From positions 1-64,000 of the forward strand of contig JACPUE010000059.1 of assembly GCA_016192425.1 (NCBI GenBank): a DNA stretch of 64,000 bases. The letters are read 5' to 3'. The notes under the pieces are model-generated. The model saw nothing but the letters and a program-made list of their open reading frames with translations, was not told the origin of the DNA and ran no database searches. Position 1 is the first letter of the stretch, and every line of letters begins with the position of its first letter. Positions 53,606 to 62,334 of this stretch are shown in pieces. This stretch comes from Burkholderiales bacterium (lineage in GTDB: Bacteria > Pseudomonadota > Gammaproteobacteria > Burkholderiales > Burkholderiaceae_C). A program made the translations under genes and the position numbers.

Positions 53606-54301
53606 TCAGCGCCCGCGGTCGGATGCGTACACCGCAGCCTGCACGCGCGAACTCAGGCCCAGCTTGCGCAGGATGTGCTGTACGTGGATCTTGACAGTGG
53701 TTTCCGCAATCTGCAGCGTGCGGGCGATTTCCTTGTTGCTCGACCCCCGGGCAATCTCGCGCAGCACTTCTTCCTCGCGCGGCGACAAGGGCGAAGCGCC
53801 TGCCTCGGGCGCTGGGTCAGGCTCGGCCTGCACCACCGCCTCCGGGAGCACGGGCGGCCCGCCCTGGGCCTGGAAGGCTGCCACCAGCTTGCCCATCAGC
53901 TCCTGGCTGACCACGGGCTCGCCCTGGGCCGCCCGCCGTATGGCCTGGGCCAGCAGGTCGCCGTCGATGGTCTTGAGCAGGTAGCCCTGGGCGCCGTTGC
54001 GCAGCGCAGTGGCCAGGTCCTGCGCGTCCTCGCTCACGGTGAGCATGAGCACGCGCGAGCGAGGCGACAGCGCGCGCAGGTCTTTCACTGCGTCGATGCC
54101 CAGCACACCCGGCAAATGGTTGTCCAGCAGGATCACGTCGGGCTGCAGGCCGGGCACCACGCGCAGCGCCTGCGCGGCGTCGGCCGCCTCGCCCACCACG
54201 CGCAGGCCGCTGTCTTGCTCCAGCAGGGCGATCAGTCCACGGCGGAACAGGGTGTGGTCATCGACCACCAGAATCGAAATGGCAGAGGGAGTCACGGTCA
54301 T
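53606..54301 (-). CDS. narL: Nitrate/nitrite response regulator NarL
   Basis: A 231-residue response regulator. The receiver domain has acidic residues in LVVDDHT, phospho-Asp in DVILLDNHLPG and the Lys in GYLLKTI; a linker rich in Pro/Ala precedes the LuxR helix-turn-helix (LSPREEEVLREIARGSSNKE, IAETTVKIHVQHILRKL). It should activate the adjacent nar genes in nitrate. It overlaps the narX stop by four bases. Confidence 0.94.
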   Translation of the reverse strand: MTVTPSAISILVVDDHTLFRRGLIALLEQDSGLRVVGEAADAAQALRVVPGLQPDVILLDNHLPGVLGIDAVKDLRALSPRSRVLMLTVSEDAQDLATALRNGAQGYLLKTIDGDLLAQAIRRAAQGEPVVSQELMGKLVAAFQAQGGPPVLPEAVVQAEPDPAPEAGASPLSPREEEVLREIARGSSNKEIARTLQIAETTVKIHVQHILRKLGLSSRVQAAVYASDRGR

Positions 54302-56217
54302 GGACGGGAGGGAGGGAGTGCGTCGCCGGGCTCGGCGGCGTCTTCGGTACTGGGCAGCAGCTGGTGGGGCAACGCAATGCGCACCGTGGTGCCCTGGCCC
54401 GGCGCAGACTGCACCTGCACCGTGGCACCAATGCCCTGGGCGCGCTCGCGCATGATGCCCAGGCCTACGTGCAGCGAATCGGGCGAGCGTTGCGCGCTGG
54501 TATCAAAACCCACGCCATCGTCCTGCACCTCGAAGCTCCAGGGGTGGCGCTGCACCCGCAACTGCACCCGGTGCGCCTGCGAATGCTTGCGCACATTCGA
54601 CAGTGCTTCCTGCACCATGTGCAGCACCTGGATCTGGACATCGGCAGCCAGCGGCAGGCCGTGCCCACTGATGGCCAGTTCGGCGGCAATGCCGGTCTGG
54701 TGTTCGAACTTGGAGAGCGTGGAGCGCAGCGCCACCTCGATGTCCTCCTGGTTGGCACGGGTGCGGAAATGCACCAGCAGCTCGCGCACGTCGGCATAGC
54801 ACTCGCGCACGCCCACATCGAGTTCGGCCATGCTGCGGTCGCGCGCAGCGGTGTTGCCCTTGGCCACGGCGTCGCGCAGCAACTGGGTCTGGATCTTGAG
54901 GAAGGCCAGCGATTGCGCGATGGAATCATGCAGCTCGCGCGCCAGCAGGCTGCGCTCGTCAGAGACGGCGGCCTCGCGCTCCAGGGCAATGGCGCGCAGC
55001 CCCTCCATGGCGCTGGCCAGGTGGCGCACCAGGGCTTCGAGCAGGTCGCGCATCTCGCTGCTGAGCTCGGCGCTGGAGCGGAAGAACAGGTTGAGTTCAC
55101 CCAGCACGCGGTGCTGCACCATGATCGGAATGGCCACCAGCACCTCGTAGCCCGCCTCGTGGCAGTGGGGCAGCAGCATGTCCTTCTGCGTGATGATGGG
55201 GATCACGCGCGTGCGCGGCTGGTCGCCGATGGGGCCGCACAGGCAGGTGCCCGCGTTCAGGCAATGCTCGCGCTGGGCAATCACCCTGGGCAAGCCATCG
55301 GCGGCCAGGATCACGTAGCGTTCGTTGGCCTCGTCGGACCAGCGCACCACGGCGGCGTCGGCCCCGGCAAGCGTGCGCACCTGCTGTACAAAGCCCTGCG
55401 CCAGCGTGGCCAGCGAACCAGCTTCCGAGGCCATGGCGCTGATCTCGTACAGGGCCGACAGGCGCTGGTTCTTGATCTCGACGCTGGCGGTCTTCTCGCG
55501 CACCTTGCGCTCCAGGTCTTCGTGCGAAGTCTGCAACGCACTGGCCATGAGGTTGAAGCCCTCGGCCAACTGGCCGAATTCGTCGTCCGAATCCACGGGC
55601 ACCCGGGTGCCCAGGTCACCCTGGCGCACACGGGCCAGGGCCTGCTGCATGCGCGAGACAGGCGCCAGCACCAGCAGAAAACTCAGCGCCATGAACACCA
55701 CGGCCGCCACGATGGCCATGCCCATCATGAAGATCTGGAACACATGGAGTGCCGCCGTCCAGCGCGCAATCTGCACCTCGATGGCATCGACAAACAGATC
55801 CACACCGCGCACGAAAGCATCGGCCTGCGCCACCAGCACCGCCGACTCGGGCTTGCGCGGCGCAGTCCAGGCTTCGCGCAGGCCCACCCATTCGGTGCGG
55901 ATGCCATCGAAGCGCGCGCGGCCATCGTCGCTCCAGGGCACAAACAGCGGGCGCATGGAGGTGCCCGCGCGCAGCAGCTCCAGGCTGCTGTCGAAATCCT
56001 TCATCAAAGCCTGCAGCCGGGCATCATCGTGCGTCTCCAGCGCCAACGCCATGCGCACGGTGTACATGCGCAGGCGGCCTGCTTCGTTGACAGCGGCAGC
56101 GCCACCTTCGAGCTTCCAGGTGACCCACAGCGTCAGGCCGATGGACACCATGGCCAGGAACAGGAAGGCGCACCCCGTGGCCATGAGCTTGGTCGTCAGC
56201 GTGGGGGTGGTGCGCAT
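54298..56217 (-). CDS. narX: Nitrate/nitrite sensor histidine kinase NarX
   Basis: A 639-residue membrane kinase: first helix about 10-33, a periplasmic sensor starting with the P-box NEAGRLRMYTVRM (44-56) that binds nitrate, a second helix near 160, HAMP, a GAF-like region with Cys residues (LNAGTCLCGP), then HisKA_3 (RSLLARELHDSIAQSLA near 415-431) and the ATPase domain. ATG 56217 fits; an upstream frame runs into the divergent chaN-like gene. It controls the nar genes via NarL. Confidence 0.95.
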   Translation of the reverse strand: MRTTPTLTTKLMATGCAFLFLAMVSIGLTLWVTWKLEGGAAAVNEAGRLRMYTVRMALALETHDDARLQALMKDFDSSLELLRAGTSMRPLFVPWSDDGRARFDGIRTEWVGLREAWTAPRKPESAVLVAQADAFVRGVDLFVDAIEVQIARWTAALHVFQIFMMGMAIVAAVVFMALSFLLVLAPVSRMQQALARVRQGDLGTRVPVDSDDEFGQLAEGFNLMASALQTSHEDLERKVREKTASVEIKNQRLSALYEISAMASEAGSLATLAQGFVQQVRTLAGADAAVVRWSDEANERYVILAADGLPRVIAQREHCLNAGTCLCGPIGDQPRTRVIPIITQKDMLLPHCHEAGYEVLVAIPIMVQHRVLGELNLFFRSSAELSSEMRDLLEALVRHLASAMEGLRAIALEREAAVSDERSLLARELHDSIAQSLAFLKIQTQLLRDAVAKGNTAARDRSMAELDVGVRECYADVRELLVHFRTRANQEDIEVALRSTLSKFEHQTGIAAELAISGHGLPLAADVQIQVLHMVQEALSNVRKHSQAHRVQLRVQRHPWSFEVQDDGVGFDTSAQRSPDSLHVGLGIMRERAQGIGATVQVQSAPGQGTTVRIALPHQLLPSTEDAAEPGDALPPSRP

Positions 56218-56280
56218 GGGCGCAGTGTACGAGAACGCCCCCTGCAGGGGCAGGCATCCCCGCCGCCGTAGCATGGCGGC

Positions 56281-57120
56281 ATGCCAACCCTGCAACCTTC
56301 CCCTTGGGCAGCACTGCTGCTGACCGCCCTGCTGGCCCTGAGCGCCTGCTCCGCTCCCCCCCGCAACCCCGAACCACAGGCCTGGCCCCAGGCGCTGCCC
56401 AGGCTGCTGCCCACCGATGTGCTGCTGCTGGGCGAGCGCCACGACGCCCCCCAGCACCAGGACATGCAGCGCCAGACCGTGCAATGGCTGGCCCAGCGCG
56501 GCCTGCTGGCGGCGCTGGTGATGGAGATGGCCGAAGCGGGCCACAGCACCCAGGGCCTGGACCCGCAGGCCAGCGAAGCCGAGGTGCAAACCGCACTGGG
56601 CTGGAGCGAAGCGCTCTGGCCCTGGCAGCGCTACGCCCCGGTGGCCATGGCGGCCGTGCGCGCAGGCGTGCCCGTGCTGGGCGGCAACCTGCCCCGGCGC
56701 CAATTGCGCACCGCCCAGACCGATACCAGCCTCGAAGCGCTGCTGAGCCCCGCCGCCATGGAGCGCCAGCACCAGGCCGTGCGCGACGGACACTGCGGCC
56801 TGCTGCCCGAACCGCGCGTGCCCGGCATGGCCCGCGTGCAGGTGGCGCGCGACCAGTCCCTGGCCCAGACCGCCGCTGCGGCACACCGCCCCGGCCAGGT
56901 CGTGCTGCTGGTGGCGGGCGCAGCCCATGTGCAGCGCAGCCTGGGCGTGCCCGTGCACCTGCCACAAGACATAGGCACAAAAGTGGTGATAGCGCACGCC
57001 GATATTGCGCAAGCAGCTATCAAAACAGAAGCAGACTGGTGGCACAGCACCGATGCCCTGCCACCCGACGACGCCTGCGAGCAGTTGCGCCAGCAGTGGC
57101 AAAACAGACCTGCGCGCTGA
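56281..57120 (+). CDS. ChaN family lipoprotein
   Basis: A 279-residue lipoprotein with a lipobox (LLALSAC, Cys23) and the ChaN heme-binding/iron-regulated fold: VLLLGERHDAPQHQ near residue 48 and VVLLVAGAAHVQRSLGVP near 210 carry the conserved His residues. Residues 238-251 are encoded by the dispersed ATAGC-core repeat in reverse. It lies 63 bases from the divergent narX. Periplasmic heme or iron handling is likely from the family. Confidence 0.86.
   Translation: MPTLQPSPWAALLLTALLALSACSAPPRNPEPQAWPQALPRLLPTDVLLLGERHDAPQHQDMQRQTVQWLAQRGLLAALVMEMAEAGHSTQGLDPQASEAEVQTALGWSEALWPWQRYAPVAMAAVRAGVPVLGGNLPRRQLRTAQTDTSLEALLSPAAMERQHQAVRDGHCGLLPEPRVPGMARVQVARDQSLAQTAAAAHRPGQVVLLVAGAAHVQRSLGVPVHLPQDIGTKVVIAHADIAQAAIKTEADWWHSTDALPPDDACEQLRQQWQNRPAR
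56992..57033 (-). repeat. Dispersed ATAGC-core repeat, copy G, inside the chaN-like gene
   Basis: Minus-strand reading TGCTTCTGTTTTGATAGC, then TGCTTGCGC and GGCGTGCGC follows the repeat's block order. It is in frame within the coding sequence and encodes residues 238-251, including QAAIKTEA. It uses the same codon phase as copy C in the aminopeptidase gene (QALDAMKSEA). Confidence 0.6.
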
Positions 57121-57142
57121 GGGCTGCGAAAATGCACCCCTT

Positions 57143-57994
57143 ATGAATGCTCCTGCCTACATCCTGACCCTTTCCTGCCCCGACCGCCTGGGGCTGGTGC
57201 ACGCCGTCTCCGGCTTTCTGCTGGAGCATGGCGGCAACATCGAAGAAGCCGCCCAGTTCAACGACCACGACACAGGCCTGTTCTTCATGCGCGTGCAGTT
57301 CGCCTGCAGCCAGCACGACCACGCCACGCTGCGCGAGCGCCTGGCAGCGTTTGCCGAGCCCTTCCAGATGCACTGGCGCCTGCACGCCACGGCAGAGCCC
57401 ATGAAGACCGTCATCCTGGTCAGCAAGGAGGGCCACTGCCTCAACGACCTGCTGTTCCGCTGGAAGTCGGGGCTGCTGCCGGTGGACATCCGCGCCATCA
57501 TCAGCAACCACCGCGATTTTTACCAGCTCGCCGCCAGCTACAACGTGCCCTTCCACCACATCCCGGTCACGGCCGCCACCAAGGCCCAGGCCGAGGCGCG
57601 GCAGTTCGACATCATCGAGCAGGAGGGCGCCGAACTGGTGGTGTTGGCGCGCTACATGCAGATCCTGTCGGACGACCTGTGCCGCAAGCTCTCCGGGCGC
57701 GCCATCAACATCCACCACAGCTTCCTGCCCAGCTTCAAGGGTGCCAAGCCCTACTACCAGGCGCACGACCGCGGCGTGAAGCTCATCGGCGCCACGGCGC
57801 ACTACGTGACGGCAGACCTGGACGAAGGCCCCATCATCGAGCAGGACGTGGCCCGCGCCGACCACACCGACACCGTGGAAGACCTCACCGCCCGCGGGCG
57901 CGACACCGAAAGCCAGGTGCTGGCGCGCGCCGTGAAGTGGCACAGCGAGCACCGCGTGCTGCTGGGCGGCCACCGCACGGTGGTTTTTCGCTGA
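57143..57994 (+). CDS. purU: Formyltetrahydrofolate deformylase
   Basis: A 283-residue enzyme that hydrolyses 10-formyl-THF to formate and THF, balancing one-carbon pools. An ACT domain (about 5-80, LTLSCPDRLGLVHAVSGFLL) precedes the formyltransferase-fold domain with NIHHSFLPSFKGAKPYYQA and DLDEGPIIEQD, which hold the catalytic His and Asp. ATG 57143 matches the family start; it follows the chaN-like gene by 22 bases. Confidence 0.96.
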   Translation: MNAPAYILTLSCPDRLGLVHAVSGFLLEHGGNIEEAAQFNDHDTGLFFMRVQFACSQHDHATLRERLAAFAEPFQMHWRLHATAEPMKTVILVSKEGHCLNDLLFRWKSGLLPVDIRAIISNHRDFYQLAASYNVPFHHIPVTAATKAQAEARQFDIIEQEGAELVVLARYMQILSDDLCRKLSGRAINIHHSFLPSFKGAKPYYQAHDRGVKLIGATAHYVTADLDEGPIIEQDVARADHTDTVEDLTARGRDTESQVLARAVKWHSEHRVLLGGHRTVVFR

Positions 57995-58006
57995 AACGGA
58001 GCACCC

Positions 58007-58918
58007 ATGACCTCGCAGGACTCGAACCAGGCCACCGTGCGGCGCATACCGCCCATCCAGTGCTTGCTGACGTTCGAGGCGCTTGCGCGCCTGCGCAGCG
58101 TGACGCTGACCGCCGATGAACTGTGCGTCACGCCCAGCGCGGTCAGCCACCGCATCAAACAGCTGGAGCAGACCCTGGGCACCAAGCTGTTTGGCCGATC
58201 CGACTTCTCATTGACCACCGCCGGGAGCGAGTACCTCGCCCATGTGCGCGAGGGATTGGGCAGCCTGCAGAAGTTTCCGTCCTCGGCCTCCGCGCCCGGC
58301 AAACGCAAGCTGCGGGTCGCCGTCACGCCCACCTTTGCACGCTCCATCCTGATACCGCGCCTGCGCCAGTTCACCGATGTGTATCCGGAAATCGACCTCA
58401 CGCTGCAAGTCACCATCCCGCTGCTGGACGTGGTGGCCGAAGACGCCGATCTGACGGTCCGTTTCGGCACCGGCCGCTACGCCGACTTGGAACACCTCTG
58501 CCTGTTCAAGGACGAGGTGCTGCCCCTGGCATCGCCAGCATTCGTGCGCGAACAAGGCCCGTTCGAAGAATGCGCCGACATGGCATCCCTGCCGCTGCTG
58601 CGCAGCCCGCTGGAACCCTGGCGCACCTGGTTTGCGGCCCATGCGCTGGATTGGCCTGAACCCACCGACGGCTCCCAGTTCAACGACGTGGGCCTCATGT
58701 GCGACGCTGCGGCAGCCGGCATGGGCATCGCACTGGTGCGCCTGCGCCTGGCAGCCCCGTGGCTGGACCATGGCACGCTGGTGCGACTGGGAACCAGTGC
58801 CCCGTTCAGCCAGGCCATCCCCAGCCCCCATGCCCACTACCTGTGCTGGCGCACCGGCGCCATGGACCGCTGGGAAGTCGCCGCCTTCACCGATTGGCTG
58901 CGCCAGGCCTGCACCTGA
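58007..58918 (+). CDS. LysR family transcriptional regulator (GcvA-like)
   Basis: A 303-residue LysR regulator: helix-turn-helix near 25-60 (SVTLTADELCVTPSAVSHRI), then the effector-binding domain (LRVAVTPTFARSILIPRLRQ). IPPIQCLLTFEALARL and the later layout resemble the GcvA/AmpR branch. It starts 12 bases after purU, in the same direction, so read-through is likely, and glycine or one-carbon genes could be among its targets; no target is evident here. Confidence 0.92.
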   Translation: MTSQDSNQATVRRIPPIQCLLTFEALARLRSVTLTADELCVTPSAVSHRIKQLEQTLGTKLFGRSDFSLTTAGSEYLAHVREGLGSLQKFPSSASAPGKRKLRVAVTPTFARSILIPRLRQFTDVYPEIDLTLQVTIPLLDVVAEDADLTVRFGTGRYADLEHLCLFKDEVLPLASPAFVREQGPFEECADMASLPLLRSPLEPWRTWFAAHALDWPEPTDGSQFNDVGLMCDAAAAGMGIALVRLRLAAPWLDHGTLVRLGTSAPFSQAIPSPHAHYLCWRTGAMDRWEVAAFTDWLRQACT

Positions 58919-58944
58919 GCGCTGCCGCCGGCCCGGCGGGCCGC

Positions 58945-60441
58945 TCATGCCAGCGCGTGGGACACCTCGATCACCCGTGCGCGCGCTGCCAGCTGGCGCA
59001 CCAGTGCAACCGCCTTGTCCCGGTTCGCCGCGTCCAGATTGGCATCCCACTCGTCCAGCAGGTAGTAGCGGCAACGGGTGTGCTCGACCAGCTCCCGCAG
59101 CACCTGCAACTGCCGCTCGCCGCTGGAATAGCCCTGGGTCTCGGCGGCTGCCTCGGCTGCGCAAAAGTCCTCGGCTTCGGGGGCATCGTCCTCGCTGATC
59201 TCGGCGTCATCGCCAAGGCCGGCCACGGGCAGCGGGGCCTGGGCGTTGAAACGGAACCGCAATCTGTCATGCGCCGGCCAGTAAAAGGCGCGCGCGCCCA
59301 GGCGCGCCTTCAGTTCCGCCAGCAAGGAAGATTTGCCCGACCCATTGCGCCCCCGGATGCGCACCCAGCCCGTAGGCTGGCGGCCGATGCAGGCAAAAGC
59401 GTCGTCGAGCGCAGCACAAGTGGCCAGCGGCGCATCGTCCTCTCCCACCCGGATGTCGGCCAGTGCGATGCGCCCTGCGGGCCAGGCCGTCTGCTCGGGC
59501 TGCACGTGCGCCATGGCCCCCTGCATCCTCGACCAGATGGCCACCAGCTCATTCATGCCCGTCGTCAGCTGGTGCAGATCCATCGTCATTTCAAGCTGCC
59601 GGGGCAAGGTGGCGGCCAGCCCGATCAGCAAGGCAGCATTGCCCTGTTCCTGCCACACGATCAAGGCCGTGGCCGCCAGGATGATGCACAACGCCAGCAC
59701 GCCGCTGAGGGCACTCCAGCCTTCGCGGAGCATGATCGCTCGGATCTGGGCGCTGAGCGCCAGGTTCCAGCGCTCGCGGAAATCCCGTTGCCACAGCAAC
59801 AGGTTGTGCGGGTTTCCGGTGGCGACGTTGTCCCAGGCGTTGTAGGTGCGCGCCGTCATCCGGTTGGTCATGGTCTGGTTGTGCAGGTAAGCCCGTGTCA
59901 TGGGCTTGCGCAAGGCCCATTGAAGGGCCACCAACAGCGCGAAGGCCACCAGGTAGGCCAGCGGCAACGCGGCATCGATGGCAAGGCCAAAGACCGCCGC
60001 ATTGAACGCCACATTGGCCAACAGCCTCAGGTCGTATTGCAGGTCGTACACCAGGCTGAAGCTGACCTGAAACGCCTCGCCCGTCAAAAAGGGTTCCGTG
60101 GCTTCCCTGGCCGTGGTATCGCCCAAGAGGCCGGTGCGGCGGCGGTTGTTGCGCACGAAACACTGCAGGTACCGCGCATAGGCGCCAAACCCGGCACGCT
60201 CGACATACAGCCAACTGGCAGCCCCCGCCAGATAGGAAAGCGACTGGAGCGCCGCCAGTTCCCCCAGCGCCCTCAGGGCCAGGTGGCCGTCCGCAATGTC
60301 ACGGGCAATGGCAATCACCCACCAGGTCGCCATGGCGCCCGCAGCCTCCTGCGCCAGCACCAGGGCCACCATGGCCCACAGCGCAGGCCCCTGGACAAAT
60401 GCCAGAAATGCAGCCGCCCCGCGCGATGCCAGGCGGGTCAT
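58945..60441 (-). CDS. ABC protein with fused membrane and ATPase domains
   Basis: A 498-residue protein from ATG 60441. The first about 290 residues contain roughly six hydrophobic helices; the last 170 carry an ABC ATPase with Walker A RGRNGSGKSSLL, an acidic insertion of about 20 residues (DDAEISEDDAPEAEDF), a variant signature GYSSGERQLQ and Walker B YYLLDEWDANLD. The ATPase is compact. Export of a small molecule or peptide is plausible. An upstream TTG (60525) is possible but lies in the neighbouring terminator region; neither start has a good ribosome site. Confidence 0.8.
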   Translation of the reverse strand: MTRLASRGAAAFLAFVQGPALWAMVALVLAQEAAGAMATWWVIAIARDIADGHLALRALGELAALQSLSYLAGAASWLYVERAGFGAYARYLQCFVRNNRRRTGLLGDTTAREATEPFLTGEAFQVSFSLVYDLQYDLRLLANVAFNAAVFGLAIDAALPLAYLVAFALLVALQWALRKPMTRAYLHNQTMTNRMTARTYNAWDNVATGNPHNLLLWQRDFRERWNLALSAQIRAIMLREGWSALSGVLALCIILAATALIVWQEQGNAALLIGLAATLPRQLEMTMDLHQLTTGMNELVAIWSRMQGAMAHVQPEQTAWPAGRIALADIRVGEDDAPLATCAALDDAFACIGRQPTGWVRIRGRNGSGKSSLLAELKARLGARAFYWPAHDRLRFRFNAQAPLPVAGLGDDAEISEDDAPEAEDFCAAEAAAETQGYSSGERQLQVLRELVEHTRCRYYLLDEWDANLDAANRDKAVALVRQLAARARVIEVSHALA

Positions 60442-60531
60442 GGCGCCAAAAGCCCGCACACCGGGGACCGGACTGGAGCTGAAAAATAGGGGAAAACCAT
60501 GGGCGCCCGTAGAACAACAAGCCAAAGAAGC

Positions 60532-60566
60532 AACGAAAAAAGCAGGCGATGCCTGCTTTTTTCGTT
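60532..60566 (-). terminator. Strong intrinsic terminator
   Basis: Two 16-base arms (60532-60547 and 60551-60566) pair perfectly around a three-base loop; on either strand the stem core GCAGGC/GCCTGC is followed by TTTTTT. On the minus strand it follows the mini-gene at 60600-60632, the usual place of a transcript end. Confidence 0.85.
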
Positions 60567-60599
60567 AGTGGAACTGCAAGTCAGGAAACTTGCCCGTTC

Positions 60600-60632
60600 T
60601 CACTTTTTCTTCTTACCTTTTTTCTTGGCCAT
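60600..60632 (-). CDS. Ten-codon lysine-rich mini-gene (MAKKKGKKKK)
   Basis: ATG 60632 opens a frame of ten codons, MAKKKGKKKK, ended by TGA at 60600. GAGGA stands seven bases before the ATG, and the intrinsic terminator at 60532-60566 follows 33 bases after the stop. The codons AAG and AAA dominate. With ribosome site and terminator present it looks like a genuine small transcript, either coding for a basic peptide or a small RNA with a leader-type frame. No family known to me. Confidence 0.5.
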   Translation of the reverse strand: MAKKKGKKKK

Positions 60633-60811
60633 GGCAGTTTCCTCGTTAGGCACTCGCACATCGCGAGCAATTCCAGTGTAGCGCAGTCCCAGAGGAACCT
60701 GGCTCCATTTCCCCAAGTTTTTACAGAGAAGCACCGCGGTGCAGTTGTTTTCAAAGCACGCTGCAAGAAAGCTCAGTGCAAGAGCATTTCGCTTGGCCTA
60801 CAGTGGCGACC

Positions 60812-62308
60812 ATGACCACCGACATCCCGCCCACGCCGACCACTCCGGGGCAACGCGCCGCCCGCCAGGCAGAGGTGGTGCAGGCTTTGCAGCAGGCGCT
60901 CCCCTCCCAGGCCCTGCTGTGGCACGCCGAGGACACCACCCCCTACGAGTGCGACGGCCTCACCGCCTACCGCCAGCGGCCGCTGGCCGTGTGCCTGCCC
61001 GAAACCGAGGCCCAGGTGCAGGCCGTGCTGCGCACCTGCCACCGCCTGGGCGTGCCCGTGGTGGCACGCGGCACCGGCACGGGCCTCTCTGGCGGCGCCA
61101 TGCCGCATGCGCTGGGCGTGATCCTGTCGCTGGCGCGCTTCAACCGCATCCTGGCGATCGACCCTGTGGGCCGCACCGCGCGCGTGCAGTGCGGCGTGCG
61201 CAACCTCGCCATCAGCGAGGCGGCAGCACCCCACGGCCTGTACTACGCGCCCGACCCCAGCAGCCAGATCGCCTGCACCATCGGCGGCAACATTGCCGAA
61301 AACTCGGGCGGCGTGCACTGCCTGAAATACGGCCTGACGGTGCACAACGTGCTGCGCGTGCGCGGCTTCACCGCCGAGGGCGAAGAGGTCACTTTTGGCA
61401 GCGAGGCCCTGGACGCGCCCGGCTACGACCTGCTGGCCGCCGTGATCGGCAGCGAGGGCATGCTGGCCGTGGCCATCGAGGCCACCGTCAAACTGGTGCC
61501 CAAGCCGCAACTGGCGCGCTGCATCATGGCCAGCTTCGACAGCGTGCGCAAGGCGGGCGATGCCGTGGCCGCGGTGATTGCCGCGGGCATCATCCCCGCC
61601 GGGCTGGAGATGATGGACAAGCCCATGACCGCCGCCGTGGAAGACTATGTGCACGCAGGCTACGACCTCACGGCCGAGGCCATCCTGCTGTGCGAAAGCG
61701 ACGGCACACCCGAAGAGGTGGAAGAGGAAATCGGCCGCATGAGCGCCGTGCTGCAAGGCGCGGGCGCCACCGCCCTGGCCGTGAGCCGCGACGAGGCCGA
61801 GCGCATGCGCTTCTGGAGCGGGCGCAAGAACGCCTTCCCCGCCAGCGGCCGCATCAGCCCCGACTACATGTGCATGGACTCGACCATCCCGCGCAAGCGC
61901 CTGGCCGACATCCTGCTCGCCATTTCGGACATGGAAAAGAAATACGGCCTGCGCTGCTGCAACGTGTTCCATGCGGGCGACGGCAACCTGCACCCGCTGA
62001 TTTTGTTCGATGCCAACGACGCCGACCAGCTGCACCGCGCCGAGCAGTTCGGCGCCGACATCATGAAAACCAGCGTGGCCTTTGGCGGCGCCATCACCGG
62101 CGAGCACGGCGTGGGCATTGAAAAGCTCGCCAGCATGCGCGTGCAGTTCACCGACGCGGAGCTGGAGCAGATGGAACGCCTCAAGCTCGCCTTCGACCCG
62201 CAAGGCCTGCTCAACCCCGGCAAGGTCATCCCCACGCCCAACCGCTGCGGGGACATGGGCATGATGAAGGCCCTGGGCGGCGGCAACGCGGCGCTGTCGC
62301 GCGCCTGA
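60812..62308 (+). CDS. glcD: FAD-linked oxidase, glycolate oxidase subunit GlcD type
   Basis: A 498-residue flavoprotein of the VAO/FAD_binding_4 family that oxidises 2-hydroxy acids such as glycolate or D-lactate. The FAD loop VVARGTGTGLSGGAMP and the following IGGNIAENSGGVHCLKYGLT are conserved, and HAGDGNLHPLILFD is the C-terminal substrate-site segment. ATG 60812 fits the family. glcE and glcF do not follow; instead LrgA/LrgB genes do, so the enzyme may work alone or with distant subunits. Confidence 0.9.
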   Translation: MTTDIPPTPTTPGQRAARQAEVVQALQQALPSQALLWHAEDTTPYECDGLTAYRQRPLAVCLPETEAQVQAVLRTCHRLGVPVVARGTGTGLSGGAMPHALGVILSLARFNRILAIDPVGRTARVQCGVRNLAISEAAAPHGLYYAPDPSSQIACTIGGNIAENSGGVHCLKYGLTVHNVLRVRGFTAEGEEVTFGSEALDAPGYDLLAAVIGSEGMLAVAIEATVKLVPKPQLARCIMASFDSVRKAGDAVAAVIAAGIIPAGLEMMDKPMTAAVEDYVHAGYDLTAEAILLCESDGTPEEVEEEIGRMSAVLQGAGATALAVSRDEAERMRFWSGRKNAFPASGRISPDYMCMDSTIPRKRLADILLAISDMEKKYGLRCCNVFHAGDGNLHPLILFDANDADQLHRAEQFGADIMKTSVAFGGAITGEHGVGIEKLASMRVQFTDAELEQMERLKLAFDPQGLLNPGKVIPTPNRCGDMGMMKALGGGNAALSRA

Positions 62309-62334
62309 AGCCCGGCCCCCGCAGGCGCCACACC

